Part shown: positions 7,228-15,205 of the stretch, piece after piece | Position numbering within the stretch: position 1 is the stretch's first letter | How the letters are laid out: each line of letters opens with the position of its first letter | Assembly (NCBI GenBank): GCA_029261875.1 | Contig: JAJDAL010000014.1 | Location: forward strand, 62,001-126,000 | DNA from: Deltaproteobacteria bacterium | GTDB lineage: Bacteria > Myxococcota_A > UBA9160 > JAJDAL01 | DNA: 64,000 bases | Direction of reading: 5' to 3' | Made by a program: the position numbers and the translations under genes | Notes under the pieces: generated by a model | What the model was told of the DNA's origin: nothing | The model's database searches: none | Seen by the model: only the letters and a program-made list of their open reading frames with translations

Positions 7228-8676
7228 ATGCTCTTGAAACGCGCTCTTGGAGAATGGAAGACCGACCAGGGGCCCCTCTATGCGCAGCTCGCACGCAGCA
7301 TCGAGGCGTTGATTCGGACTGGCCGAATCGCCCCGGGCGAAGCGCTTCCATCGGAACGGGCCACCGCACGCGCCCTCGGAATCAGCCGCACGACGGTCGT
7401 CGCCGCCTACGATGCCTTGAAGGAGCAAGGCTTCGTCGAGACGCGGCAAGGCAGTGGAACGCGGGCCTGTCGCCCCCAAGCGCAGTTCTTCCCGCCGGGC
7501 GAACCCTCTCGCACCCTGTCGACATCGCCTCGCTACACGCGCGGTCGTATCGACCTGTCGAGCGGCGGAATGCCAGCGCTCGCCATGGTGGCCGAAGAAC
7601 TCGAGAACGTGGTGAGCCATGACAGCACCGCGCTGCTGGCGCGCTCCGGCTACGCACCCGCCGGCCTTCGACGCCTTCGCGAAGAAGTTGCGCGACACCT
7701 CTCCCGCCAGGGCCTCGAAACGACCACCGAACAAATCTTGATTACGAGCGGTGCCCAGCAGGCCTTCGCCCTCATCGCGTCGCTCTATGTGCGGCCCGGG
7801 AATACCGTCGCCCTGGAGAATCCAACGAACCCACCCGCCATCGACTTGTGTCGAATGACACGTGCCGACGTCGTCCCCGTCCCCATGGATGAAAATGGAA
7901 TTCGGACCTCGGAGCTCGAGCCCCGATTATCCGCCCGTCCGCCGCGTCTGTTGTATGTCACGCCCTGTTTCTCGAACCCGACTGGTACGTGTCTGCCCGA
8001 GCAGCGGCGTCGCGAGCTTGCAGAATTCGCCGCTCGTTACCGAACCATCGTCGTGGAAGACGCCGCACACGCCATGGGCTCGCTGGAGGACCGCCCAATC
8101 CCGCCGCATGTTTCCCAGCACGACGAGGAGGGGCAGGTATTGCTCGTCGGAACGTTGAGCAAGTTGTTCTGGGCTGGATTGCGCATCGGTTGGATTCGAG
8201 CACGCGAGCCGCAAGTTGCGGAGTTGCTGCGCTACAAGCTCGCGGCGGATCTGGGCTCGCCCGTGCTCGAGCAGGTGCTGGCTTCACGCTTGCTCCCACG
8301 CGCCAAGGAAGCCCAGGCGATCCTCCGGAGCCAGATGCGCGATCGATTGGAAATGGTATGCACTCAACTCGACGGTCGCGTCGATGGCTGGACCCTGAAT
8401 CGTCCCGCCGGTGGGCCGATGATCTGGGTCGAGCTTCCGTCGGAGACCGAATCGGGGGTGCGCTGCGACGCCGGGCGCTTCGCGGAGTTTGCCGATTCCG
8501 CGGGGATCTCGATCGCGCCGGGGGCCCTGTTTTCGGTCAATCGCGAGCACCAGTGTTTTTTTGGAATCTCGTATCTGCAGGACCCGGACGTCTTGAAGAC
8601 CGGACTCGAGCGCCTTGTCGAGGCCTGGAATCGCTATCGAGACCCGCTGAGTGCCGAAACGGGGGTGGGTTTCTAG
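7228..8676 (+). CDS. MocR/PdxR-type transcriptional regulator (GntR HTH fused to aminotransferase)
   Basis: Residues about 10-75 form a GntR winged helix (GPLYAQLARSIEALIRTGRI, LPSERATARALGISRTTV, GFVETRQGSGT). From ~120 to the end lies a class I aminotransferase fold with ITSGAQQAFALIASL, VTPCFSNPTGTCLP, VVEDAAHAMGS and the PLP lysine K312 in LVGTLSKLFWAGLRIGW. Family members use PLP or an amino-acid adduct to control a nearby promoter. 482 residues is normal for the family. It is divergent from the PPOX/acyl-CoA dehydrogenase pair, which is its likely target. Its last bases carry part of a 27-bp repeat and its stop overlaps the convergent DUF47 gene. Confidence 0.92.
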   Translation: MLLKRALGEWKTDQGPLYAQLARSIEALIRTGRIAPGEALPSERATARALGISRTTVVAAYDALKEQGFVETRQGSGTRACRPQAQFFPPGEPSRTLSTSPRYTRGRIDLSSGGMPALAMVAEELENVVSHDSTALLARSGYAPAGLRRLREEVARHLSRQGLETTTEQILITSGAQQAFALIASLYVRPGNTVALENPTNPPAIDLCRMTRADVVPVPMDENGIRTSELEPRLSARPPRLLYVTPCFSNPTGTCLPEQRRRELAEFAARYRTIVVEDAAHAMGSLEDRPIPPHVSQHDEEGQVLLVGTLSKLFWAGLRIGWIRAREPQVAELLRYKLAADLGSPVLEQVLASRLLPRAKEAQAILRSQMRDRLEMVCTQLDGRVDGWTLNRPAGGPMIWVELPSETESGVRCDAGRFAEFADSAGISIAPGALFSVNREHQCFFGISYLQDPDVLKTGLERLVEAWNRYRDPLSAETGVGF

Positions 8677-8695
8677 TTCGCGATCAAGAGTCGGA
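8669..8695. repeat. 27-bp exact repeat, copy B (partner 5346-5372)
   Basis: This copy spans the overlapping ends of the convergent MocR and DUF47 genes and is identical to bases 5346-5372. Because it is functional coding DNA on both strands, it is the likely source and the upstream copy the derivative. Confidence 0.9.
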
Positions 8696-9341
8696 GTCGA
8701 TTGCCCACGCGTTCCGCGTAGTCCGCCATGTCGCCGATCCAGCCGATCAGCTGATACCAGAAGAACGTCCCCACTCCGAGTTCGCCTTCGAGTTGGAACA
8801 ATTGGCGCGTCGCCGCTTCCGCGAGATCGTCCGTATCGCTTTCGATGCGCGAGAGTTGATCGACCATCTCTTCAACGCGCCCGACATCGCGTCCGCGAAA
8901 ACCCGCTTCGAGCAGCTCGTCGAGTTCCTCGATGATGCGCTGTGATTGCTCGCAGGCCGCCACGACCCGTTCGACGAGTTGGGCGAGGGGAGTCTGAAGC
9001 GTCTTCGGCGTGTGCATCCCGCGTTGATCGACCAGGCCCGCAATGTCCTGGGCGGTATCGGCGATGGAGTCTTGGTAATCCAAAATCTCCAACATGTCTC
9101 GGCGTTCGATCGCCAGCAACAGACGTCGCGGCAAATGGCTGCGAATCTCGTTCTTGATGCGGTCGGCCTCGTGCTCGAGATCGTCGATGCGCGTGCGCGC
9201 GTTGCGGATTTCCTCGGCGTCGCCGGCCGCCATCGCGACGAAAAGCGGACCAATTTCGCGCGCACAGGCAACCGACGCGCGAATGTGTTCTTGCATCGGC
9301 CGCACCGGCGAGGATCCGAACAGGTTTCCCATGAATGACAT
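8673..9341 (-). CDS. DUF47 (PhoU-like) phosphate-transport accessory protein
   Basis: The 222-residue all-helical protein starts MSFMGNLFGSSPVRPMQEH, has the DUF47 pattern with IDDLEHEADRIKNEIRSHLP (E-x-x-A-D-x-I, metal-binding helix) and DILDYQDSIADTAQDIAGL-like second half (LEILDYQDSIADTAQDIA), then two further helices and a basic end RLRLLIAN. DUF47 proteins are PhoU-like and usually lie beside PiT phosphate transporters, modulating them. The ATG at 9341 has a TAGGAG site and lies 10 bases after the stop of the PiT gene, so the two form an operon. The frame is open to 9554 but the upstream part overlaps pit and looks non-native. Confidence 0.9.
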   Translation of the reverse strand: MSFMGNLFGSSPVRPMQEHIRASVACAREIGPLFVAMAAGDAEEIRNARTRIDDLEHEADRIKNEIRSHLPRRLLLAIERRDMLEILDYQDSIADTAQDIAGLVDQRGMHTPKTLQTPLAQLVERVVAACEQSQRIIEELDELLEAGFRGRDVGRVEEMVDQLSRIESDTDDLAEAATRQLFQLEGELGVGTFFWYQLIGWIGDMADYAERVGNRLRLLIAN

Positions 9342-9351
9342 GCTGCAGCTC

Positions 9352-10593
9352 CTAGGGTCCGAGTAGGCCCTTGAAGAAGTAGTAGAAAAAGACCGCAAGC
9401 GCTGCGCCGGTAGGGAGCGTGACCACCCACGAGATCGCGATGCGGCCCACCACGCGCAAATCCAATGCGCCGATACCCCGCGCGAGCCCAACGCCCAAAA
9501 CGGAGCCAACGAGGATGTGAGTCGTCGATACCGGGATGCCCGCCCGCGACGCAATCACGATCGTCGTGGCCGCCGCGAGTTCCGCGGAAAACCCGCGACT
9601 CGGCGTCAGCTCGGTGATCTTCTTGCCCACGGTTTCGATCACCTTGTAGCCGTAGGTGGCGAGACCGATCACGATCCCCACGCCACCCACGCCCAGCATC
9701 CAGAGGGCCAAGGGCGCCGTTGTGGTGATCTCGCCGGTCTGCACGGTGTTCACCACCGCAGCGAGAGGCCCGATGGAATTAGCCACGTCGTTCGAGCCAT
9801 GGGCAAACGCAACCGCACAGGCGGTCATGATCTGGAGGACCGCGAACATGCGCTCGGTGGCGGCGAATTGCTGTTGCCGATCCCCAGACACTTCCTGGGG
9901 GCCGCGACGGAAGAAAAGCCACGACAATCCCGCCAACAACAGCCCAACGCCAGCGGACAGCGCCAGGGCGGCCCCGAACCCAAAATCCAAATTCAAATTC
10001 TTGAGGCCCTTGAAGAGCGTGACGAGTCCCAGAATGAACCCCACCCAGAACGCGAACAAGGGACCGACTTTGCGAATGCGCGCCAAGGGGTGTTCCTGGT
10101 CGAGAATCAGGCGCCGAACCAGAGAGAAGGTCATGAACGCGAGCGCGCCACCGAGCAGCGGCGAGGTCACCCAGGACGCGACGATCTGCGCCACTTTGCC
10201 CCACGCCACGGCTTCCGGGCCGATCCCGATGGCACCAAAGCCCACGATCGCTCCCACGATCGAGTGCGTGGTCGACACGGGCCAACCGGCGCGCGTGGCG
10301 ACCAGGAGCCAGGTGCCCGCGGATGCGAGGGCGGCCAGCATGCCGTAGATGAGCAGGTTGGGATCTTCGATGGCGCTGGTATCGAGAATCGATTTGCGCA
10401 CCGTGTCGGTGACGTGCCCGCCGACCAGGAAGGCGCCGCCAAACTCGAGGACGGCGGCGACCACGATGGCGCCGCGGAGGGTGAGCGCCCCGGACCCGAC
10501 GCTGGTCCCCATGGCGTTCGCGACATCGTTGGCCCCGATCGCCCACGCCATGTAGAGCGCAAGACCGGCGGCCAACCAGATGATCGGCGACAC
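9352..10593 (-). CDS. pit: PiT-family inorganic phosphate transporter
   Basis: The 413-residue membrane protein has the two inverted PiT signature repeats: AIGANDVANAMGTSVGSGAL near residue 20 and the matching AHGSNDVANSIGPLAAVVNT near 270, plus the PVSTTHS and PVSTTH repeats (GWPVSTTHSIVGAIVGFG and GIPVSTTHILVGSVLGVG). Around ten hydrophobic segments are evident. It would import phosphate by proton or sodium symport in the inner membrane. The start is a GTG at 10591-10593. It is followed by the DUF47 gene, its usual partner. No convincing PhoB box was found upstream. Confidence 0.95.
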   Translation of the reverse strand: MSPIIWLAAGLALYMAWAIGANDVANAMGTSVGSGALTLRGAIVVAAVLEFGGAFLVGGHVTDTVRKSILDTSAIEDPNLLIYGMLAALASAGTWLLVATRAGWPVSTTHSIVGAIVGFGAIGIGPEAVAWGKVAQIVASWVTSPLLGGALAFMTFSLVRRLILDQEHPLARIRKVGPLFAFWVGFILGLVTLFKGLKNLNLDFGFGAALALSAGVGLLLAGLSWLFFRRGPQEVSGDRQQQFAATERMFAVLQIMTACAVAFAHGSNDVANSIGPLAAVVNTVQTGEITTTAPLALWMLGVGGVGIVIGLATYGYKVIETVGKKITELTPSRGFSAELAAATTIVIASRAGIPVSTTHILVGSVLGVGLARGIGALDLRVVGRIAISWVVTLPTGAALAVFFYYFFKGLLGP

Positions 10594-10715
10594 GTTGGCT
10601 AGTGATTCAAACAGTGTCTCTCACCCGCGAGGAAGATCTTCACGCGGACGTAACACGATTTTCACGAAGGAGACAACACCCATTCGGAGAAAGAAGCAGG
10701 AAATGGAAGCGAACC

Positions 10716-10742
10716 GCCCGAGTGACATGGAGTCACCCGGGC
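10716..10742 (-). terminator. Stem-loop downstream of the 10758 lipoprotein gene
   Basis: An inverted repeat pairs GCCCG with CGGGC and GTGAC with GTCAC (one A/C mismatch between), leaving the loop ATGGA. On the minus strand it lies just after the stop of the lipoprotein gene and before the pit gene. The tract after it is only mildly T-rich, so it may be a weak terminator or processing site. Confidence 0.4.
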
Positions 10743-10757
10743 AAGGAGTACGGTCGC

Positions 10758-11273
10758 TTATTTCACGGGCTTGGGTTCATTGCGGGGAATGAGCTTGAAG
10801 GCGTAACTCGCCGTTGTGGGCACCACGAACGCCAACCCGTATCGCATACCCGGCTCGACATGCAGCGTCGGTCCGGCCACCGGCTGACATCCCCGCTTCT
10901 GCGGTACGCATAGGAGAAGGACGCTTTCGAAGTCGACGAAGGCGCCGGCCGGATCGATGGCAAAGTAATGGAGTTTCATCCCAGTGTGCACAGGGACGAC
11001 ACCGAGATCCACCGTCGCCGCGACGGAACTCTTGACGATCCACATGTCGACATCCTGTACCCGAACCGAACCGTTCAGTTCGCCCCGCCCGTCGCCGACG
11101 CCGCCGACAGCGATCAACGCGCCCTGATCGTCCCGCTCGAGGGAGAGAACGTTTCCACTAAAGAACGCCTCGGAAATCGTCCCGTTGGGCTCGACCTCCG
11201 GCTGGCAGCCGCTACCCACAACCAGGGAAAGTAGCGATACGACGACCGCCCGTTGAATTCTTCCGTACGCCAT
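10758..11273 (-). CDS. Exported probable lipoprotein, function unknown
   Basis: The 171-residue product begins with a signal peptide MAYGRIQRAVVVSLLSLVVG ending SGC, a slightly atypical lipobox with cysteine at about residue 23. The mature part is beta-rich (QDVDMWIVKSSVAATVDLGV, LHYFAIDPAGAFVDFESVLLL, TTASYAFKLIPR), like a small jelly-roll or pre-peptidase C-terminal-type beta-sandwich that often covers exported proteins (D-x-D-x-W-x-V-x-x pattern). No catalytic motif is visible. The start has AAGGAG. It lies alone between the tRNA-Met gene and pit, with a stem-loop behind it. Confidence 0.6.
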   Translation of the reverse strand: MAYGRIQRAVVVSLLSLVVGSGCQPEVEPNGTISEAFFSGNVLSLERDDQGALIAVGGVGDGRGELNGSVRVQDVDMWIVKSSVAATVDLGVVPVHTGMKLHYFAIDPAGAFVDFESVLLLCVPQKRGCQPVAGPTLHVEPGMRYGLAFVVPTTASYAFKLIPRNEPKPVK

Positions 11274-11459
11274 CTCGACTCCTTCTCGTTCACTCCCGCT
11301 CCGTGGAGTAAGTCGCCCGCGCTGCGCGCAAGGGGCGATTCGTGGAGAAGGATCGAGAAAGGCTGAGATCTACGGATTCCCGGCAGCCAGAAATCGGATC
11401 GAATCGCTGTGGGTGCGCGCGAACGGTTTTCCCGCCGAGCCGCGGCGGGGGGGCGAGAG

Positions 11460-11533
11460 TGGCGATGGGTGGACTCAAACCACCGACCTGCAGCTTATGA
11501 AACCGCCGCTCTAACCACCTGAGCTACATCGCC
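11460..11533 (-). tRNA. tRNA-Met (anticodon CAU), elongator type
   Basis: On the minus strand the sequence folds into a full cloverleaf. The acceptor stem GGCGATG pairs with CATCGCC, the D arm contains GCTC...GAGC with an AGGTGGTTA loop, the anticodon stem is GCGGT/GCTGC around loop TTCATAA, and the T arm GGTGG/CCACC encloses TTTGAGT. The discriminator is A at 11460 and CCA is not encoded. The anticodon is CAU. The first base pair is intact and the initiator-type three G-C pairs in the anticodon stem are absent, so elongator Met is preferred over fMet. A lysidine-modified Ile-CAU tRNA cannot be ruled out by sequence alone. Confidence 0.93.
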
Positions 11534-11569
11534 ACGGGACAGAATTGAGAGCTGGAAAGCGCGCGGATT

Positions 11570-12262
11570 CTAGCGAAGCTCGTCGTCGTTTCGAGACACG
11601 TCTTCGTCCAGGATTTCCGGCTCCAGGGTGTCATCCGCTTCTTCGATCACCTGGGTCTGGGAGATACCGAAGACCGCGGTCTCCAGGGCTTCGAGGCGCC
11701 GCAGCAGCGCGGGGTTCCCGCCGGCTCCCCCGGCCCCCGGAGGCGCGCTCGATACCGCGGGATCGACCTCCGCCAGAGAGGTTTCCGGATCGCGTAGAAA
11801 GGTCCCCATGCGGGCGCTCAGGCCGTCGAGTTCGGGAATGATCTCGCCCACGGTCCCGGATTGGATGAAGAGCTGGCGCGCCAGGGCATCCTCGCCGCGG
11901 GAGGCTACGACCTCGGCACATTGCAGATCGAGGCTGGCGGCGTCGCCAAATTGAGTAAAGGAGCCGAACAACACGAAGTCCGCCCCGACCTTCTGGCCGA
12001 TGGCGCGCGCCGGCCCCAGCTTCACGGTGGCGTGCTCGGGCTCGTTGACCCGGATCACGCCGACCCCCTTCTCCCGAGCAAGCCGAGAAGCCAGCATGTC
12101 GGACAGGCCTTCTCGCAGGTAGCTGGAATCTTCCTCCACACTGCGGATGACCACGGGCAGGATCGCGACCCGGATCGGCGGCTCTTCGGCGGGAACAGAA
12201 GCGGCGGGACCGCTCAAGGCCCCGACGACGGCAATTAGTCCCGCAAGCACACGCAATCGCAT
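11570..12262 (-). CDS. Exported protein with TolB-N/CsgG-like fold
   Basis: From the ATG at 12262 (GGGAG upstream) the 230-residue protein starts MRLRVLAGLIAVVGALSGPAA, a Sec signal peptide. The mature part begins with IRVAILPVVIRSVEEDSSYLREGLSDMLASRLA, the V-A-V-L-P-F...L...G-L-x-D-x-L-x-x-x-L pattern seen in TolB N-terminal, FlgO and CsgG-like periplasmic domains, followed by GQKVGADFVLFGSFTQFGD (the A-D-x-V-x-x-G-S strand). The C-terminal ~90 residues are acidic with a short coiled-coil-like segment (ALLRRLEALETAVFG). It is presumably periplasmic or outer-membrane associated. It lies 92 bases downstream of the deaminase gene and just before the tRNA. Confidence 0.6.
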   Translation of the reverse strand: MRLRVLAGLIAVVGALSGPAASVPAEEPPIRVAILPVVIRSVEEDSSYLREGLSDMLASRLAREKGVGVIRVNEPEHATVKLGPARAIGQKVGADFVLFGSFTQFGDAASLDLQCAEVVASRGEDALARQLFIQSGTVGEIIPELDGLSARMGTFLRDPETSLAEVDPAVSSAPPGAGGAGGNPALLRRLEALETAVFGISQTQVIEEADDTLEPEILDEDVSRNDDELR

Positions 12263-12354
12263 CGGATCTCCCAAAATCCCCCCTTCCGAACGCCAGGGTG
12301 GAGTGTCGCACACCCGAAAGTGCTCGATTTTTCTACCAATTCGCGGTGGCGGGG

Positions 12355-13374
12355 TCAACGAACGGGTTCGGCCTCGACCAGGCTGAACTGGCGCACCTTC
12401 ACGCCGGCTTCGCGCAACAAATCGATCGCCAGTTCACCCAGCGGGTAGTCGGAATTGTAGACGACCTCGGCCAGGCCGCTGTTGATGATCATCTTCGTGC
12501 AAATGAGACAAGGCGAGAAGGTCGTGTAGATCGTCCCGTTCTTGACCTGGACGCCGTGGTAGGCGGCCTGGATGATGGCGTTCTCTTCACCGTGCGAGCA
12601 GAGGCAATCTTCCAGGCGGGTGCCCCCCTCGGCGAACTGGTTGCAGCGCGGACAACCCCCTTCGTTGCAATTGCGCACGCCGCGCGGCGTTCCGTTGTAC
12701 CCCGTGGAGATGATCCGCCGGTCCTGGGTGATGACGGCCGCCACTTTGCGCTTCACGCAGTTACTGCGCGTCGACACCATGCGCGCGATGTTCATGAAGT
12801 ATTCGTCCCAGCCGGGTCTTTCAAAAAAAAAGCTGCGCTCGAGAATCCGCTGCAGAGACCCTTTTAGGTCCTCCAGCGCTCCATTGTTCTCGACCTTGAA
12901 GTCGGCCAGGTCGCGAACCGCCAGGAGCTGTTGCGCCGCGCTGTCGTCGCTGCCCAGCTCGCGGGCTTCGAGGCGTTCGAACTCCTCGAGACTCGTCGGA
13001 TCTCCGCTGCGGCCCCGTTCCCGCAATCGCACAAACCGCGTTTCAACGTCCGCATCCACCCAGATCAGGCGGAAATGCTCCGTGCGCGTTCGCAGCGCCT
13101 CGACCTCGGCCGGGTGGCGAATCGAATCAATCACATAATTTCGATCTTGCGCGAGGCGCGACGCGATGCGCTCCGCCAACACGGCTTCGCCGTGTTCCGC
13201 CCTCAGGGCGCGGCCGGCCTCGATCATCGCCTCGCGACTCTCGGCTTCCCCACGCGCCTCCAGGACTTCGCGTATGACGTCGGAGAGGGAAACCGCGTAG
13301 AAGCTCCGGGCGCGCAGGAACTCGACTGCCTCGCCCTTCCCTGCCGCATTGGGACCCGAGATTCCGAAGATCAC
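12355..13374 (-). CDS. P-loop kinase-like domain fused to dCMP deaminase
   Basis: The 339-residue product has two domains. Residues 1-~190 are a P-loop kinase of the dephospho-CoA/nucleotide kinase type, with Walker A G7-P-N-A-A-G-K13-G-E and a downstream D-S-I-R-H-P-A-E segment (nucleoside/CoA kinase-like). Residues ~215-339 are a zinc deoxycytidylate deaminase: H261-G-E263 with the catalytic glutamate and the zinc pair P-C289-L-I-C292. The extra C-N-E-G-G-C-P-R-C-N cysteines are typical of dCMP deaminases. It would convert dCMP to dUMP for thymidylate synthesis. The GTG at 13374 (GGGGGGAAG upstream) is chosen because longer forms run into the divergent rmd gene. The same domain order occurs in phage-defence deaminases such as AvcD, but a housekeeping role is as likely. 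Confidence 0.85.
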   Translation of the reverse strand: MIFGISGPNAAGKGEAVEFLRARSFYAVSLSDVIREVLEARGEAESREAMIEAGRALRAEHGEAVLAERIASRLAQDRNYVIDSIRHPAEVEALRTRTEHFRLIWVDADVETRFVRLRERGRSGDPTSLEEFERLEARELGSDDSAAQQLLAVRDLADFKVENNGALEDLKGSLQRILERSFFFERPGWDEYFMNIARMVSTRSNCVKRKVAAVITQDRRIISTGYNGTPRGVRNCNEGGCPRCNQFAEGGTRLEDCLCSHGEENAIIQAAYHGVQVKNGTIYTTFSPCLICTKMIINSGLAEVVYNSDYPLGELAIDLLREAGVKVRQFSLVEAEPVR

Positions 13375-13434
13375 AGCTTCCCCCCTTGCCCCTGGTGCTA
13401 GCACACCGAGCCCAGCTCTGGCAGTTTGCCGCGC

Positions 13435-14331
13435 ATGCGCATTCTGGTCACCGGTGCCGGGGGCTTCGTGGGAAGTCACCTGGTGCCCCGTCTAGTCGAG
13501 TCCGGACACGATGTCTCGTCCCCGGACCGCGAGATGGACGTCACCCAACTCGCCGTCTGCCGCGACTGGCTGGCCCGCCTTGCGCCGGAAGCGATCATCC
13601 ACCTGGCGGCGCAGAGCTCCGTTGCGGCGTCGGTCGCCCAGCCGGAGATCGCCTATCGGGTCACCTACTACGGCGCCCGCTGCCTGCTCGAAGCCGCCGC
13701 CCTCGAGACCCCCGGCGTGCGGGTTCTCCTGGTGGGGAGCGGCGATGTGTATGGCCCCGCACCGCCGGGAAGCCCCGCCTTCACGGAAGACGCTCCCCTC
13801 GCGCCGCGTTCCCCCTACGCGACCGCCAAAGCGGCGGCGGATCGTTTGGGCGCCCTCTACGCGGAGCGCGGCCTCGACGTGGTGCGACCCCGACCGTTCA
13901 ACCACACCGGTCCCGGCCAATCCGACGCCTTCGTGGCGGCGAGTTTCGCGCGCCAGATCGCCGAAATGGAAGCGGGGCAGCGCGCTTCGGAGATGCGGGT
14001 GGGGAATCTGGACGCGGTGCGGGAGTTCCTCGATGTACGCGACGTGGTGTCGGCCTACGTCGCCCTACTCGATCCGAAGGTTCCGGCTGCCGCTTACAAC
14101 GTGGCCAAGGGCACGCCGGTTTCCGTGCGGCAAGTTCTCGATCAGCTGATCGCAACTGCGAAAACCCAACCCGAAATCTCCGTCGACCCCGAACGCATGC
14201 GCCCGACGGACATTTCCATCGGCAATGCGGAGCGATTGCGATCCGCGACCGATTGGCAGCCTCGGTATTCCCTCGAAGAAACCGTATCGGCGTTGCTCGA
14301 AGATTGGCGACGTCGGGTCAGCGCGTCGTGA
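13435..14331 (+). CDS. NAD(P)-dependent sugar epimerase/reductase, GDP-6-deoxymannose reductase-like
   Basis: The 298-residue extended SDR enzyme starts at the ATG at 13435 with MRILVTGAGGFVGSHLVPRL (TGxxGFxG nucleotide fold). It has the LLVGSGDVYG strand with catalytic serine, Y-A-T-A-K (YxxxK) in PRSPYATAKAAADRLG, and RPFNHTGPGQ, which is characteristic of Rmd/GDP-4-keto-6-deoxymannose reductases. It would act in the cytosol on a nucleotide-sugar for surface glycans. A nearby heptose phosphatase fits. No partner GDP-mannose dehydratase gene is in the window. Its 3' end overlaps prmA by 14 bases, convergently. Confidence 0.8.
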   Translation: MRILVTGAGGFVGSHLVPRLVESGHDVSSPDREMDVTQLAVCRDWLARLAPEAIIHLAAQSSVAASVAQPEIAYRVTYYGARCLLEAAALETPGVRVLLVGSGDVYGPAPPGSPAFTEDAPLAPRSPYATAKAAADRLGALYAERGLDVVRPRPFNHTGPGQSDAFVAASFARQIAEMEAGQRASEMRVGNLDAVREFLDVRDVVSAYVALLDPKVPAAAYNVAKGTPVSVRQVLDQLIATAKTQPEISVDPERMRPTDISIGNAERLRSATDWQPRYSLEETVSALLEDWRRRVSAS

Positions 14332-15205
14332 GCAACGCAACCCACGCACAGTCGCTGTCGTCGCTCGCACGCGCCTCATCGGTAATTCGCAGCCCTGTGA
14401 GGGCGAGAAGCGACTCCATCCGGCTGAACTCGCTGGCGAGCAAGCCGGAGAAAATGGCACTCCCCCCCGGCTTCATGCGAAGCACGATGTCAGCGAGAAG
14501 CGGCTCCACTTCACTTCTCAAGAGGTTCGCAACCACCAAGTCGAAGCCTTCATCCGTGGCGTCGGGACCGCCGGTCAACACGAGGAGGTTCGCATCCAGC
14601 CCGTTCAGCGCCGCGTTCTCGCGACTGATCTGGACCGCGAGCGGATCGATGTCGACACCGACGGCGCACTCGATGCCGAACACCAGCCCCGCCAACGCCA
14701 ACACGCCGGTTCCCGTCCCTACATCGAGCAGGGAAGCCGGTGCCCGGGACCGCGTCACGCGATCGAGGAGTTCCAGGGCGAGAAACGTCGAAGGATGTGT
14801 CCCCGTCCCGAAGGCCTGTCCCGGGTCGATCACCAGATCGAATTGCCCTGGCTTGGGTTCCGCGTCCACGAACGACGGACGCACCCGGAGTCGCGGCGAG
14901 ATCTCGCAGGCGCGCAGGCCGCGTCTCCATTCCTCGGACCAATCGACGGGAGCTACTTGCGTCGCGACCCCGACGCGCACGCGCGCGGACGCGAAGGGCA
15001 CGAGCGCCGCGCGCACCGCCTGCGCGCGATCGGTTTCGGCGTAGAGAATGAGCAGGCGCCCCGTATCCCCGGTTTCTTCCCGCTCCTCGGCACCGCTCGC
15101 GCCCGCCGCCATGGCCTGGGCGAGAAGCACTTCGGCGGTTTCGGCATCGGGAACCACGACGTCCATTCGCACGAAACTCGCCGGACTCGGACTCCTCGTG
15201 CTCAT
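14318..15205 (-). CDS. prmA: Ribosomal protein L11 methyltransferase
   Basis: The 295-residue protein contains the PrmA signature: the strand DPGQAFGTGTHPSTFLALELL (the GTGxHxTT-like motif), then LLDVGTGTGVLALAGLVFG as SAM motif I, VGVDIDPLAVQISRENAALNG, and FDLVVANLLRSEVEPLL (N-I-L-L type catalytic loop). The N-terminal substrate-recognition domain carries VDWSEEWRRGLRACEISPRLRV. It trimethylates L11 in the cytosol. The ATG at 15205 overlaps the divergent aminopeptidase frame. An internal ATG at 15166 (MDVVVPDAETAE) would shorten it by 13 residues and relieve most of that overlap. Confidence 0.9.
   Translation of the reverse strand: MSTRSPSPASFVRMDVVVPDAETAEVLLAQAMAAGASGAEEREETGDTGRLLILYAETDRAQAVRAALVPFASARVRVGVATQVAPVDWSEEWRRGLRACEISPRLRVRPSFVDAEPKPGQFDLVIDPGQAFGTGTHPSTFLALELLDRVTRSRAPASLLDVGTGTGVLALAGLVFGIECAVGVDIDPLAVQISRENAALNGLDANLLVLTGGPDATDEGFDLVVANLLRSEVEPLLADIVLRMKPGGSAIFSGLLASEFSRMESLLALTGLRITDEARASDDSDCAWVALLTTR

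Noticed and set aside
10594-10715. Possible PhoB box upstream of pit
   Set aside because: Repeats of TCGTG are present but do not match CTGTCAT-like direct repeats with 11-base periodicity.
12355-13374. Direct call of a phage-defence deaminase
   Set aside because: The domain order is shared with AvcD but there is no defence neighbourhood and no evidence of an antitoxin RNA; kept as an open finding only.
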